NCBI GenBank assembly: GCA_021200895.1 | Contig: JAJQFX010000144.1 | Location: 1 to 6,207 of the forward strand | DNA length: 6,207 nucleotides | DNA from: Clostridiales bacterium | GTDB taxonomy: Bacteria > Bacillota > Clostridia > Oscillospirales > Oscillospiraceae | Direction: 5' to 3' | Part shown: positions 1 through 5,981 of the stretch, piece by piece | Position numbering within the stretch: position 1 is the first letter of the stretch | Layout: every line of letters starts with the position of its first letter | Position numbers and translations under genes: made by a program | The notes under the pieces: generated by a model | Database searches by the model: none | The model's input: only the letters and a program-made list of their open reading frames with translations | Told to the model about the DNA's origin: nothing

Positions 1-615
1 GGCGTTGGGGGGATACTTCTTGGTGTAGGGGCGGCCCACACGGACGGGCCACTTCTGCATCATGGTCAGCTCCTCGGTGGTGCCGTCGTCATGCTCCAGC
101 ACGGCGATGGTGTCGGTGACGGTGAAGGAGCCGGATTTGATTTCCTTCACGGTGCCGCTACTCTTCACCGGCACCATGATGTGATGGAGGACGGAGGCGG
201 TCTCCTGCACATCGCCCAGGAAGTCGCCGCCCACCACCTTATCGCCTACTTTCGCGGTGGGGGTGAAGTCCCACTTCTTCTCCCGGTCCAGGGCAGGCAC
301 CTCGATGCCGCGGCGGATGTTGGTGCCGCAGATGGCCATGATGCCCTCCAGGGGCCGCTGGATACCGTCATAGATATTCTCCAGCAGGCCGGGGCCAAGC
401 TCCACGGACAGCTGGGAGCCGGTGCTCACCACCTCTGCGCCGGGGCCAAGGCCGGAGGTCTCCTCATAGACCTGGATGGAGGCGGAATCGCCCTCCATGG
501 TCAGGATCTCTCCAATGAGCCGCTGCTCACCCACACGCACCACGTCGGACATATTGGCATCCTGCATACCGGTGGCAACCACCAGCGGGCCGGATACCTT
601 TACGATTTTGCCCAT
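1..615 (-). CDS. ntpA: V/A-type ATPase catalytic subunit A, N-terminal part (runs off left edge)
   Basis: NtpA (atpA in V-type ATP synthase naming) is the ATP-binding catalytic subunit of the A3B3 head. The 205 visible codons begin MGKIVKVSGPLVVATGMQDA, the usual start of the N-terminal beta-barrel. They continue through the family pattern LIGEIL..EGDSASIQVYEETSGLGPG and LSVELGPGLLENIYDGIQRPL (about residues 33-87). The A-specific bulge region follows, ending with KWPVRVGRPY. The P-loop normally lies a few tens of residues further on and is therefore outside the window. Two in-frame ATGs are possible, at 621 and 615. The Shine-Dalgarno AGAAGG (625-630) is 3 bases from the first and 9 from the second, so 615 is preferred and it also gives the usual MGKI start. 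It lies 77 bases after ntpG, the widest gap in the operon. Identification is firm; the gene is cut only by the window edge. Confidence 0.96.
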   Translation of the reverse strand, partial: MGKIVKVSGPLVVATGMQDANMSDVVRVGEQRLIGEILTMEGDSASIQVYEETSGLGPGAEVVSTGSQLSVELGPGLLENIYDGIQRPLEGIMAICGTNIRRGIEVPALDREKKWDFTPTAKVGDKVVGGDFLGDVQETASVLHHIMVPVKSSGTVKEIKSGSFTVTDTIAVLEHDDGTTEELTMMQKWPVRVGRPYTKKYPPNA

Positions 616-692
616 TCGCATTTACCTTCTTTCAAAATAGGGTAGCTGCCTGCCGCCCGCGCCGGGCATCCCGGGCGGGGAAGGCGGATTCG
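616..692 (-). promoter_or_regulatory. ntpG-ntpA intercistronic region with GC-rich hairpin
   Basis: This 77-base gap separates ntpG from ntpA. It contains a 7-bp perfect inverted repeat, CCGCCCG (653-659) against CGGGCGG (672-678). A competing inner stem, GCCCG (655-659) with CGGGC (663-667), is also possible. No U-run follows, so it does not look like an intrinsic terminator. The ntpA ribosome binding site AGAAGG (625-630) lies downstream of the hairpin. A role in transcript processing or stability at the boundary with the head genes is an inference. Confidence 0.45.
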
Positions 693-1004
693 TTACAAAA
701 TGTCGGCGCCCACGGCCCGCTCCACGGAATCGGTGATGTTCTGCATCCCAATGCCGAGGCTGCCCGCCTTGCCGGGGATCAGGATGATGGCCGGCATGAC
801 CTCGTCCTTATACTTGGCGATTTCATCCTGCATCTCCGCGGCGTACTGCTCCGTCAGGTAGATGATGGCGGTCTTGCCGTCCCGGGCCAGGTGGTGAAGG
901 GTCTTTCTGGCCTCCTCCACCGTCTCCGCGGAGTAGACCGCCAGCCCCAGGGCCTTGAAGCCCATAACGGACTCCCGGTCGCCCAATACCGCGATGTTAT
1001 ACAT
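693..1004 (-). CDS. ntpG: V/A-type ATPase central stalk subunit F
   Basis: This is the small Rossmann-like central stalk subunit, called NtpG in Enterococcus and subunit F (atpF) in V-type ATP synthase nomenclature. With NtpD it forms the axle that turns inside the A3B3 head. The 103-residue protein matches family length. It shows the hallmark segments MYNIAVLGDRESVMGFKALG at the N-terminus, IIYLTEQ (47-53), PAIILIPGKAGSLGIGM (71-87) and a C-terminal SVERAVGADIL. The start is uncertain. The ATG at 1004 gives the typical N-terminus and overlaps the ntpC stop by 8 bases. A GTG at 1013 would add three residues (MSP). GGGAAAGG (1018-1025) lies 4 bases from the GTG and 13 from the ATG, so spacing does not settle it. 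Overlap with ntpC suggests translational coupling. Confidence 0.95.
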   Translation of the reverse strand: MYNIAVLGDRESVMGFKALGLAVYSAETVEEARKTLHHLARDGKTAIIYLTEQYAAEMQDEIAKYKDEVMPAIILIPGKAGSLGIGMQNITDSVERAVGADIL

Positions 1005-2004
1005 AGGACTCACGCAGCCTTTCCCGGATGGTATCCGCGCTGAGACCGGCCAAACGCCCGGTCATAATGATGCGAACGGCGGTCAGCTCGTTCTCCTTGG
1101 CCACCAGATAGGCCACCACCGGCTGCTCCCCAAAGGGGATATACTTGGAGGCGGCGATATAGCGCACCAGGGCGTTGTCGCAGGCCTTCTCGAAGCCGGT
1201 GAGTTCGCCGCCGTGGATGGCGGCCTGGCCCAACTCCGCCGCCTGTTGGAACAGGCTGTCCCGGTACACATGGGTCAGGGCGTCCTCCTCTTCCGTGCAG
1301 CGGAGCACCTGCTCCACGCTGACGTTGCCGCCCTCGAACAGGATGCCCTCCAGGAAGGAGCGCTTCTTGCCCATCCGCAGCACCCGCACCAGGCTTTTCA
1401 GGTTGGCGGCGTCCACCAGCAGGCGGACGTAGCCCTCCAGAAAGTCAGAGCCGGTGGCCTCGGCCAGCTGGGCCATCTCCCGGAAGTAGGCCCGATCCAG
1501 CACGCAGTCGCTGCGCTGGGGGTCGTGGGAGGTGGTCAGCAGTTCTCTGGCCTCTCTGGCGGCGTCCAGCAGGGGGGTGCTGTCGCCGTTTCCCCGGTCT
1601 TTGGAGGGCTTCAGCTGCTCCGCCAGCTCCTCGGGGGGCACTCGGCCGCAGTCCACCAGCAGCCGGGCGGGGTCAAGGCCCATGGCTTCGCTTTTCAGGA
1701 TGGTCTTTACATTGTGATAATCGTACTTTACCTTGAACACGTCAATCATGGCGGGGTCAGGGGCGTAGGCATACAGGTCGTCAAAGACCTTCTCCCGCAT
1801 TTTCACCAGGGCGGCGTTGACAGCGTCCACGTCCACCACAGGCATCTCGGGATAGCCACATTCCACCAGCACCTTGACCGCTTCCTCGTTGGTCTGAGCG
1901 TCCAGCATCCGCTCCATGCGCTCCCTGGTCAGCAGGGTGCGCTCCAGCACGCGGATACGGGTGGAGAGGAACAGATATTCGGTGTCCTTAACCTTATGAG
2001 ACAT
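997..2004 (-). CDS. ntpC: V/A-type ATPase subunit C (d), rotor socket
   Basis: Subunit C (d in eukaryotic naming, atpC in V-type ATP synthase naming) is the helical, funnel-shaped protein that caps the membrane rotor ring and receives the central stalk. The 335 residues are alpha-helical throughout with no signal peptide or membrane segment. Family features seen are an N-terminal YLFLSTRIRVLE (10-21), FKVKYDYHNVKTILK (90-104), a repeat-like AANLKSLVRVLRMGK (199-213) and the conserved C-terminal block FGEQPVVAYLVAKENELTAV (291-310) followed by RIIMTGRLAGL. A strong Shine-Dalgarno AAGGAGG (2011-2017) sits 6 bases before the ATG, which fixes the start. It follows ntpE by 45 bases, a gap containing a hairpin, and its end overlaps ntpG. 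The order E-C-G matches the Enterococcus ntp operon. Confidence 0.96.
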   Translation of the reverse strand: MSHKVKDTEYLFLSTRIRVLERTLLTRERMERMLDAQTNEEAVKVLVECGYPEMPVVDVDAVNAALVKMREKVFDDLYAYAPDPAMIDVFKVKYDYHNVKTILKSEAMGLDPARLLVDCGRVPPEELAEQLKPSKDRGNGDSTPLLDAAREARELLTTSHDPQRSDCVLDRAYFREMAQLAEATGSDFLEGYVRLLVDAANLKSLVRVLRMGKKRSFLEGILFEGGNVSVEQVLRCTEEEDALTHVYRDSLFQQAAELGQAAIHGGELTGFEKACDNALVRYIAASKYIPFGEQPVVAYLVAKENELTAVRIIMTGRLAGLSADTIRERLRESYV

Positions 2005-2049
2005 TACGTTCCTCCTTCACTGATTCGACGGGCCTCGCCCGTCCCCCGT
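2005..2049 (-). promoter_or_regulatory. ntpE-ntpC intercistronic hairpin
   Basis: Six bases after the ntpE stop the transcript can form a perfect 7-bp stem, GACGGGC / GCCCGTC (2037-2043 with 2027-2033), around a 3-base loop. It is not followed by a U-run, so it does not resemble a rho-independent terminator. The strong ntpC ribosome binding site begins 9 bases beyond the stem. The placement could protect the upstream transcript end or tune expression between a subunit expected in two copies (E) and one expected in a single copy (C). That role is inferred, not shown. Confidence 0.5.
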
Positions 2050-2652
2050 TCAGGAAGGCGTTTCATCAAACAGCACCTTTGCCACCTCACCGGCGGTCTG
2101 GTTCCTGGCCAGACGCACCAGCGTGGGGAAGGCGCAGTTGACCTCCACCCCTCCATCGCTCAGCACCAGGCCGCCCTGGAAGCGCCCCGTCTCCGGGGAC
2201 AGGCTCAGCTTGCCCTTGCCGCCCAGCAGCTCGTTGGCTCTCGCCACCACCTGGGGGCCGCACTGGGCCCGGGTGGCTTCGTCCAGCACCACCTGCTCCC
2301 TGCCGGAGCTGCTGGCCTGGGCCGCCAGCTTCGCCAGCAGCTCGGTCATCTCCGCCGGGGGCAGGGATTGCAGCTTCTCCAGCGCCAGCTGGAAAGCTTC
2401 GTCCAGCATTTCCTGCCGGGTTTTCAGCAGCAGCTGCCGGGATTGCATCTCCGCCGCGGAGCAGAGGCGCTCCTCCCGCTCCCTGGCGTCGGCCTCGCCC
2501 TTGGCCAGGGCTTCGGCGGAAACCTGGTCCGCCTGGGCCTGATAGCGCTGGGCGGTGGCGTCCGCCTGCTCCTGGGCGCGGGAGAGGATGGCGTCCACCT
2601 CCGCCTGGGCGTCGGCGTCAATGCGCTGGATGATTTTTTCAATACCAGTCAT
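2050..2652 (-). CDS. ntpE: V/A-type ATPase peripheral stalk subunit E
   Basis: NtpE (atpE) pairs with the small NtpF protein to build the peripheral stalks that stop the head from rotating. The 200-residue protein matches the family. Residues 1 to about 95 are Ala/Glu/Gln/Arg-rich and strongly coiled-coil-like, beginning TGIEKIIQRIDADAQAEVDA. The globular C-terminal domain that contacts subunit B ends in the family signature GGLVLSDGGVEVNCAF (160-175), followed by a helix with VAKVLF (190-195). There is no membrane segment. The ATG at 2652 has a good Shine-Dalgarno, AAAGGAG (2660-2666), 7 bases upstream. It lies 40 bases after ntpK and 45 before ntpC. The low-complexity N-terminal half makes sequence similarity there weak, but the C-terminus and operon position make the call firm. 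Confidence 0.95.
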   Translation of the reverse strand: MTGIEKIIQRIDADAQAEVDAILSRAQEQADATAQRYQAQADQVSAEALAKGEADAREREERLCSAAEMQSRQLLLKTRQEMLDEAFQLALEKLQSLPPAEMTELLAKLAAQASSSGREQVVLDEATRAQCGPQVVARANELLGGKGKLSLSPETGRFQGGLVLSDGGVEVNCAFPTLVRLARNQTAGEVAKVLFDETPS

Positions 2653-2692
2653 GTCACTTCTCCTTTCAACCAGTCAGTCCCGCACAGGGGAG

Positions 2693-3181
2693 TTAGCCGG
2701 TGATGGAGCTGGTCAGGAACATGATGGTCAGGAAGGAAGCCAGCAGGCACAGGATGGCGTAGAACTCCACCATGACCGTCAGGATGATGCCCTTGGACAT
2801 TTCCTCGGGGCGCTTGGCCACCAGGGCCACGCCGGAGGCGGCGCAGCGGGCCTGGGCGATGGCGCTGAAATAGCCGCCGAAGGCCATAGGCATACAGGCC
2901 AGCAGATAGCTGATGCCCTGGGGCACGGTCAGGGTCAGCGGGTCGCCCGCCATGACGTTCAGCTGGAGCATAGCCCAGAACCAGATGACCAGGCCGTACA
3001 GGCCCTGGGTGCCGGGCAGAATCTGGAGGATCAGGCAGGACGTGAACTTGCTGGGGTCCTCGGTCAGGACGCCCGCAGAGGCTTCGCCCACCATGCCAAC
3101 GCCCCGGCCGGAGCCGATGCAGCAAATCAGAACAGCAAAGGATGCGCCGAAGATGGCGATTGCAAGACCTAAATTATCCAT
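2693..3181 (-). CDS. ntpK: V/A-type ATPase membrane rotor subunit K (16-kDa proteolipid type), predicted Na+-binding
   Basis: NtpK forms the rotor ring that carries the coupling ion across the membrane. The 162 residues form a duplicated hairpin of four membrane helices (roughly 5-25, 47-76, 88-112 and 130-157). The fourth helix carries the ion-binding carboxylate E139 in VMVEFYAIL. The first repeat has Q59 in the equivalent place, so there is one carboxylate per four helices. The ligand motif L55-P-G-T58-Q59 in helix 2, Q110 in IAQAR of helix 3 and E139 correspond to L61, T64, Q65, Q110 and E139 of the E. hirae Na+ ring. This supports Na+ coupling by homology. The start is ATG 3181, only 2 bases after ntpI. 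The ribosome binding site GGAGGA lies inside the last codons of ntpI, which suggests coupled translation. Confidence 0.96.
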   Translation of the reverse strand: MDNLGLAIAIFGASFAVLICCIGSGRGVGMVGEASAGVLTEDPSKFTSCLILQILPGTQGLYGLVIWFWAMLQLNVMAGDPLTLTVPQGISYLLACMPMAFGGYFSAIAQARCAASGVALVAKRPEEMSKGIILTVMVEFYAILCLLASFLTIMFLTSSITG

Positions 3182-3183
3182 AG

Positions 3184-5145
3184 TTAAGTTTCCTCCTCGA
3201 TAATATCGACAAATTTTGTGTTATAGTGCAGCGGCTTGAAGAAGGTGCCGCCGTCCTTATAGAACTTGCCGTAGTACTCCAGATACTGAAGCCGGGCGGC
3301 GTGGACGTAGGTGCCAACCAGGTTGACGCCGATGTTGAAGACGTGGCCAATGAGAAAGATGAGGATAAAGGCGATGATGTTGCCGGGCAGCGCCGCCAGG
3401 GTGTTGAACACCATGGCGATGACGCTGGTAGCCAGCATCAGGGCCATCAGACGGGCGTAGGACAGGAGGTCGGACAGCCAGCTGGTGATGTCATACAGCG
3501 AGGAAACGCCGCCGAAAATCTTGCTGAAAATGCCCTTGTTGTGCCTGCCCTGGGTGGCCACCAGGGCCACCACGCCGACAATCAGCCCCACCGGGGAGCC
3601 GGTCAGGGCAATCACGCCGATGCCAATGAAGAGAATCCACCAGGGCACCATGTCCAGGATGCCCTCCATGGGGTGTCCGTCCCTGGCCTCCATATAGATG
3701 TGGATGCACTGGCCGCACACCAGCTGCACCGCGCCCAGGACGATGGAGAGAATCAGCAATGTCATGGGGTCATTGATGGGGTTGACAATGATGCCGTTAT
3801 TGAAGGTTTGCAGCCAGGCCGGAAGCTCCTCCGAGGCGATGCCCAGGAAGGACTCGCTAAACACCTCGATGGAGTTGCCGAAGAAGCCGCCGGTGAAGAT
3901 GCCGCAGATAAAGGTGGACAGGCCCAGCCATTGGCCCAGGCCAAAGGCGTTGCCCATGCCCCCCTTGGGGTGGTAGAGCCGGGTGATGAGGAAGGACACC
4001 AGGAAAATCACGATGCCATACCCCACATCGGCAAACATAAAGCCGAAGAAGAATACATACCAGAAGAACACCACCGGGTTGGGGTCGATGCCGTCATAGG
4101 CGGGGGCGGAGTACATCTCCGTCACCATATTGATGGGCTTCATCCAGTCCGGGTTGTCCAGCTTGGAGGGGGGCATTTCTCCCTCCTCCGGGTCGGTGAG
4201 CTCATAGGCCAGGTCGAACTTTTTCAGCTCCCGCTCCAGCTTGTCCTGCTTGGGGGCCTCCACCCAGCCTTCCAGGTAGACGATTTGGCCGTCGGTCAGG
4301 CCGTTCTCCTCCGCCGTCTCCTTAGCGGCGTCCTGGTTCAGCCTGTCCTGGAGGAGCTGCAAGTCGCCGCGGCAGGGGCCGAGGGCCACGATGCGGGCCT
4401 TGGCGGCCTCCTTCTCCCCTTCCATGCGGTCGATTTCCGCCGTCAGGGTCTGGATATTCTCCCGGGCGGTGCCGGTAAATTCCTTGAACCGGATGGAGGA
4501 GAAGGTGTAGGGCTTCAGCACCTCCTGGGCGCTGGGCCACTCCGCCTTGTGGCAGATGAGGAGGACGTAGTGGAACTCCTTGTCCTCGCTGATGGGCATC
4601 AGCTCCGTCAGCGGGGCGCGCTGGGCTAACTCGCCCCGCACCTCATCCAGGTCGGTGGCGGTGGGGATGGTGCCCATCAGAAGGGTGGTGGTCTGGGTGC
4701 CCTCCTGCTCCAGAGGTAAATCCAGCGTCTCCCAGGGGGTCAGGCTGGCCCGCTGGGCGGAGAGCCGCTCCTGCTGGGTGGTGAGCTGGGCGATGGCAGA
4801 TACGCATTCATTGATTTCCTGCGCATTTGCCAGAGACGCCTTTGCCCGTTCCCCGTCGAAGAAGTCCGCCTCCGAGATGGGGGTCCGCTTGACGAAGAGG
4901 CCGGTTTTCACCGGGGCGTACTTTTTCAGCGTCGCCAGCGCGCTGGTCACCGATGCGAGGTCTGCCTTGACATCGCCCAGGCTGCTGGTAGCCCTGCTGA
5001 GCAGGGCGGCCCAGTCCGGGTCAGACAACAGCTCGTCCGGCTCCGACATCTCCACACAGCCAACACGAAGCAGCCGGGAGAACAGTTCGTCCCGCTCCTC
5101 CGCCATCACAATCAGGCGCAGCCGCTTCATTCTGACAATGGACAT
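3184..5145 (-). CDS. ntpI: V/A-type ATPase membrane stator subunit I (a)
   Basis: Subunit I (a) forms the ion half-channels beside the rotor ring. The 653 residues are of normal family length. Residues 1 to about 340 form the cytoplasmic arm that binds the peripheral stalks, starting MSIVRMKRLRLIVMAEERDE and including helical coiled-coil stretches around 52-75, 101-135 and 228-310. From about 355 there are several hydrophobic helices, beginning VVFFWYVFFFGFMFADVGYG (358-377). The two conserved arginines of the ion path are visible: R565 in LSYARLMAL and R618 in HAARLQYLEYYGKF. These correspond to the essential Arg pair known in the family. The ATG shares one base with the ntpF stop (TGATG at 5143-5147), and only a weak GGTGGTG lies upstream, so translation probably depends on coupling to ntpF. 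No truncation or frameshift is seen. Confidence 0.97.
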   Translation of the reverse strand: MSIVRMKRLRLIVMAEERDELFSRLLRVGCVEMSEPDELLSDPDWAALLSRATSSLGDVKADLASVTSALATLKKYAPVKTGLFVKRTPISEADFFDGERAKASLANAQEINECVSAIAQLTTQQERLSAQRASLTPWETLDLPLEQEGTQTTTLLMGTIPTATDLDEVRGELAQRAPLTELMPISEDKEFHYVLLICHKAEWPSAQEVLKPYTFSSIRFKEFTGTARENIQTLTAEIDRMEGEKEAAKARIVALGPCRGDLQLLQDRLNQDAAKETAEENGLTDGQIVYLEGWVEAPKQDKLERELKKFDLAYELTDPEEGEMPPSKLDNPDWMKPINMVTEMYSAPAYDGIDPNPVVFFWYVFFFGFMFADVGYGIVIFLVSFLITRLYHPKGGMGNAFGLGQWLGLSTFICGIFTGGFFGNSIEVFSESFLGIASEELPAWLQTFNNGIIVNPINDPMTLLILSIVLGAVQLVCGQCIHIYMEARDGHPMEGILDMVPWWILFIGIGVIALTGSPVGLIVGVVALVATQGRHNKGIFSKIFGGVSSLYDITSWLSDLLSYARLMALMLATSVIAMVFNTLAALPGNIIAFILIFLIGHVFNIGVNLVGTYVHAARLQYLEYYGKFYKDGGTFFKPLHYNTKFVDIIEEET

Positions 5146-5459
5146 CAGGCATTCACCACCCTTTCGACAATCAGTGATGCTGCCTGCTCAAGCCGCTGCT
5201 GGGCCTGGGCGCGGAGCTGGTCGCAGGCACCTTCCGCTTCCCGGATGATCTGGTCCGTGCGGACGCCGGCCCGCTGCTCGGCCTGGGCCATCAGCTCCGC
5301 CACGGCGTCGCCTGCGGCCTGCCTGGCCTGCTGCACAGTGGCCTGCCCGGCCTTCTCCGCGTCGGATGCCAGCTTCTTCGCTTCCTGCTGTGCCTCGGCC
5401 TTGCGCGCCTTCGCCCGCTCTTCCGCTTCCGTCACTTGTTTGACTGCTTCCAGAGACAT
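5145..5459 (-). CDS. ntpF: V/A-type ATPase peripheral stalk small subunit (G/H type)
   Basis: This first gene of the operon encodes the 104-residue partner of NtpE in the peripheral stalks. It is called NtpF in Enterococcus, subunit G in eukaryotes, and subunit H or atpH in many bacterial annotations. The protein begins MSLEAVKQVTEAEERAKARK and is almost entirely Ala, Glu, Gln, Lys and Arg, as expected for one long coiled-coil helix. It ends in LIVERVVNA, typical of the family. There is no membrane segment, which separates it from F-type subunit b. AAAGG (5470-5474) lies 10 bases before the ATG, with GGTGAG closer in, so the start is acceptable but not strongly marked. The stop overlaps the ntpI start by one base. 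Low complexity means the call rests partly on its position beside ntpI. Confidence 0.92.
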   Translation of the reverse strand: MSLEAVKQVTEAEERAKARKAEAQQEAKKLASDAEKAGQATVQQARQAAGDAVAELMAQAEQRAGVRTDQIIREAEGACDQLRAQAQQRLEQAASLIVERVVNA

Positions 5460-5551
5460 CGTCTCACCGCCTTTCTGTTCTTTGATTTTGTCATCCCGCT
5501 GGGATGAACTGGTTTCGTATCCTTTTTTCGGTAAAGTGGCAAGGATACTGC
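5460..5551 (-). promoter_or_regulatory. ntp operon 5' leader with two stem-loops
   Basis: If transcription starts near 5551, as the promoter predicts, the mRNA has a leader of about 90 nt. It opens with an 8-bp perfect stem, GTATCCTT / AAGGATAC (5541-5548 with 5517-5524), around a 16-base loop, within a few bases of the predicted 5' end. A second perfect stem, TCATCCC / GGGATGA (5501-5507 with 5491-5497), has a 3-base AGC loop. Neither stem is followed by a U-run. A 5'-terminal stem is a known way of protecting Firmicute mRNAs. A ligand-sensing RNA is possible but I could not match a known riboswitch consensus by eye. Confidence 0.5.
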
Positions 5552-5557
5552 TTCTTT

Positions 5558-5586
5558 ATTTTATCCCAATCCACAGGCATTTGCAA
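5558..5586 (-). promoter_or_regulatory. Predicted sigma-A promoter of the ntp operon
   Basis: Reading leftwards, TTGCAA (5581-5586, 4 of 6 match to the -35 consensus) is followed by exactly 17 bases and then TAAAAT (5558-5563, 5 of 6 match to the -10 consensus). It points into ntpF and is the best-spaced promoter I find in the A+T-rich segment ahead of the operon. The predicted start point is about 5551. This is a consensus-based prediction only. Confidence 0.6.
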
Positions 5587-5587
5587 G

Positions 5588-5630
5588 GATTTCTTTTGTG
5601 AAATTTGTGCAAAATAATGGACAAAATTTG
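5588..5630 (-). promoter_or_regulatory. A+T-rich upstream element with repeated AAATTTG
   Basis: The 40-odd bases just upstream of the predicted -35 are A/T-rich in an otherwise G+C-rich window. They contain AAATTTG twice in direct orientation, at 5601-5607 and 5624-5630. The spacing of 23 bases is about two helical turns. The arrangement fits an UP element or paired regulator sites, but no named operator is recognised. Confidence 0.3.
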
Positions 5631-5638
5631 AGGCGTGT

Positions 5639-5659
5639 CCCCACGCATCCTGTGCGGGG
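5639..5659. repeat. Imperfect inverted repeat
   Basis: CCCC (5639-5642) and GGGG (5656-5659) close a short hairpin whose stem continues through CGCA / TGTG with one mismatch and one G-T wobble. It lies just upstream of the A+T-rich promoter flank. No T-run follows on either strand. I assign no function. Confidence 0.3.
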
Positions 5660-5674
5660 CGGGGCGTTCCCCTG

Positions 5675-5700
5675 GTAGGGGCGGCTCTTGGCCGCCTTTT
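5675..5700 (+). repeat. GTAGGGGCG-type palindrome, copy 1 (possible weak terminator)
   Basis: GTAGGGGCG (5675-5683) opens a hairpin with stem GGCGGC / GCCGCC (5680-5685 with 5691-5696), loop TCTTG and then TTTT at 5697-5700. The stem plus short T-run resembles a rightward intrinsic terminator, yet no rightward gene precedes it. It shares the GTAGGGGCG opening and palindromic form with 5982-6005, so I read it as a dispersed intergenic repeat. Confidence 0.5.
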
Positions 5701-5795
5701 CAGCCGTCGTTTCCGGTCAGAGGCAGCGGTTCCCCCCTGTTTCAGTAGTGGAGTGTGAAGCCTAAATCTTTACTTTTCTGTGGGGGCGGCTGCAA

Positions 5796-5835
5796 ACCCC
5801 TCCGCCTCCTTCGGAGGCACCTCCCCTTTCAGGGG
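5796..5835 (-). repeat. Left hairpin module of the element
   Basis: This module reads ACCCCTC (5796-5802), then a stem GCCTCC / GGAGGC (5804-5809 with 5813-5818) with loop TTC, then CTCCCCTTTCAGGGG (5821-5835). It is the inverted counterpart of 5872-5911. The outer blocks are identical while the inner stem has different bases. The CTCCCC end can also fold on itself (CCCC with GGGG). Confidence 0.65.
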
Positions 5836-5871
5836 CGGCAAAAAGTTGTCATAATCTCTACGTCATTGGCT

Positions 5872-5911
5872 CCCCTGAAAGGGGAGCTGTCAGCGAAGCT
5901 GACTGAGGGGT
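5872..5911 (+). repeat. Right hairpin module of the element
   Basis: This module reads CCCCTGAAAGGGGAG (5872-5886), then a stem GTCAGC / GCTGAC (5889-5894 with 5898-5903) with loop GAA, then GAGGGGT (5905-5911). The first block is the exact reverse complement of 5821-5835, and the last is that of 5796-5802. Repeats of this general form are common between genes in gut Clostridia; that comparison is from memory, not a search. Confidence 0.65.
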
Positions 5912-5981
5912 GATGCCGCAGCCGGTTCCGTTGGGATTTTGTGACGGTTAAATAAAACAAAGTTTTAGTTTTCACACTCTA

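Noticed and set aside
2653..2692. Hairpin in the ntpK-ntpE gap
   Set aside because: Only about a 3-bp CCC/GGG pairing is possible, so it was not listed beside the stronger hairpins of the other two gaps.
955..2703. Very long plus-strand ORF (582 codons) opposite ntpC and ntpE
   Set aside because: It is antisense to two well-identified genes. Its translation is rich in His, Gly, Gln and Leu, as expected from the complement of G+C-rich codons, and has no recognisable domain.
3226..4629. Long plus-strand ORF (467 codons) opposite ntpI
   Set aside because: It is the shadow of ntpI, with low-complexity His/Gly/Gln/Val composition, no ribosome binding site of note and no family resemblance.
5245..5601. 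Plus-strand ORF of 118 codons across the ntpF start and leader
   Set aside because: Most of it is antisense to ntpF, with Ser/Ala/Cys-rich shadow composition. It also runs through the predicted promoter.
5680..5700. Intrinsic terminator on the plus strand
   Set aside because: The 6-bp stem with only four Ts has no rightward gene before it and belongs to a palindrome type present twice here, so it is kept as a repeat.
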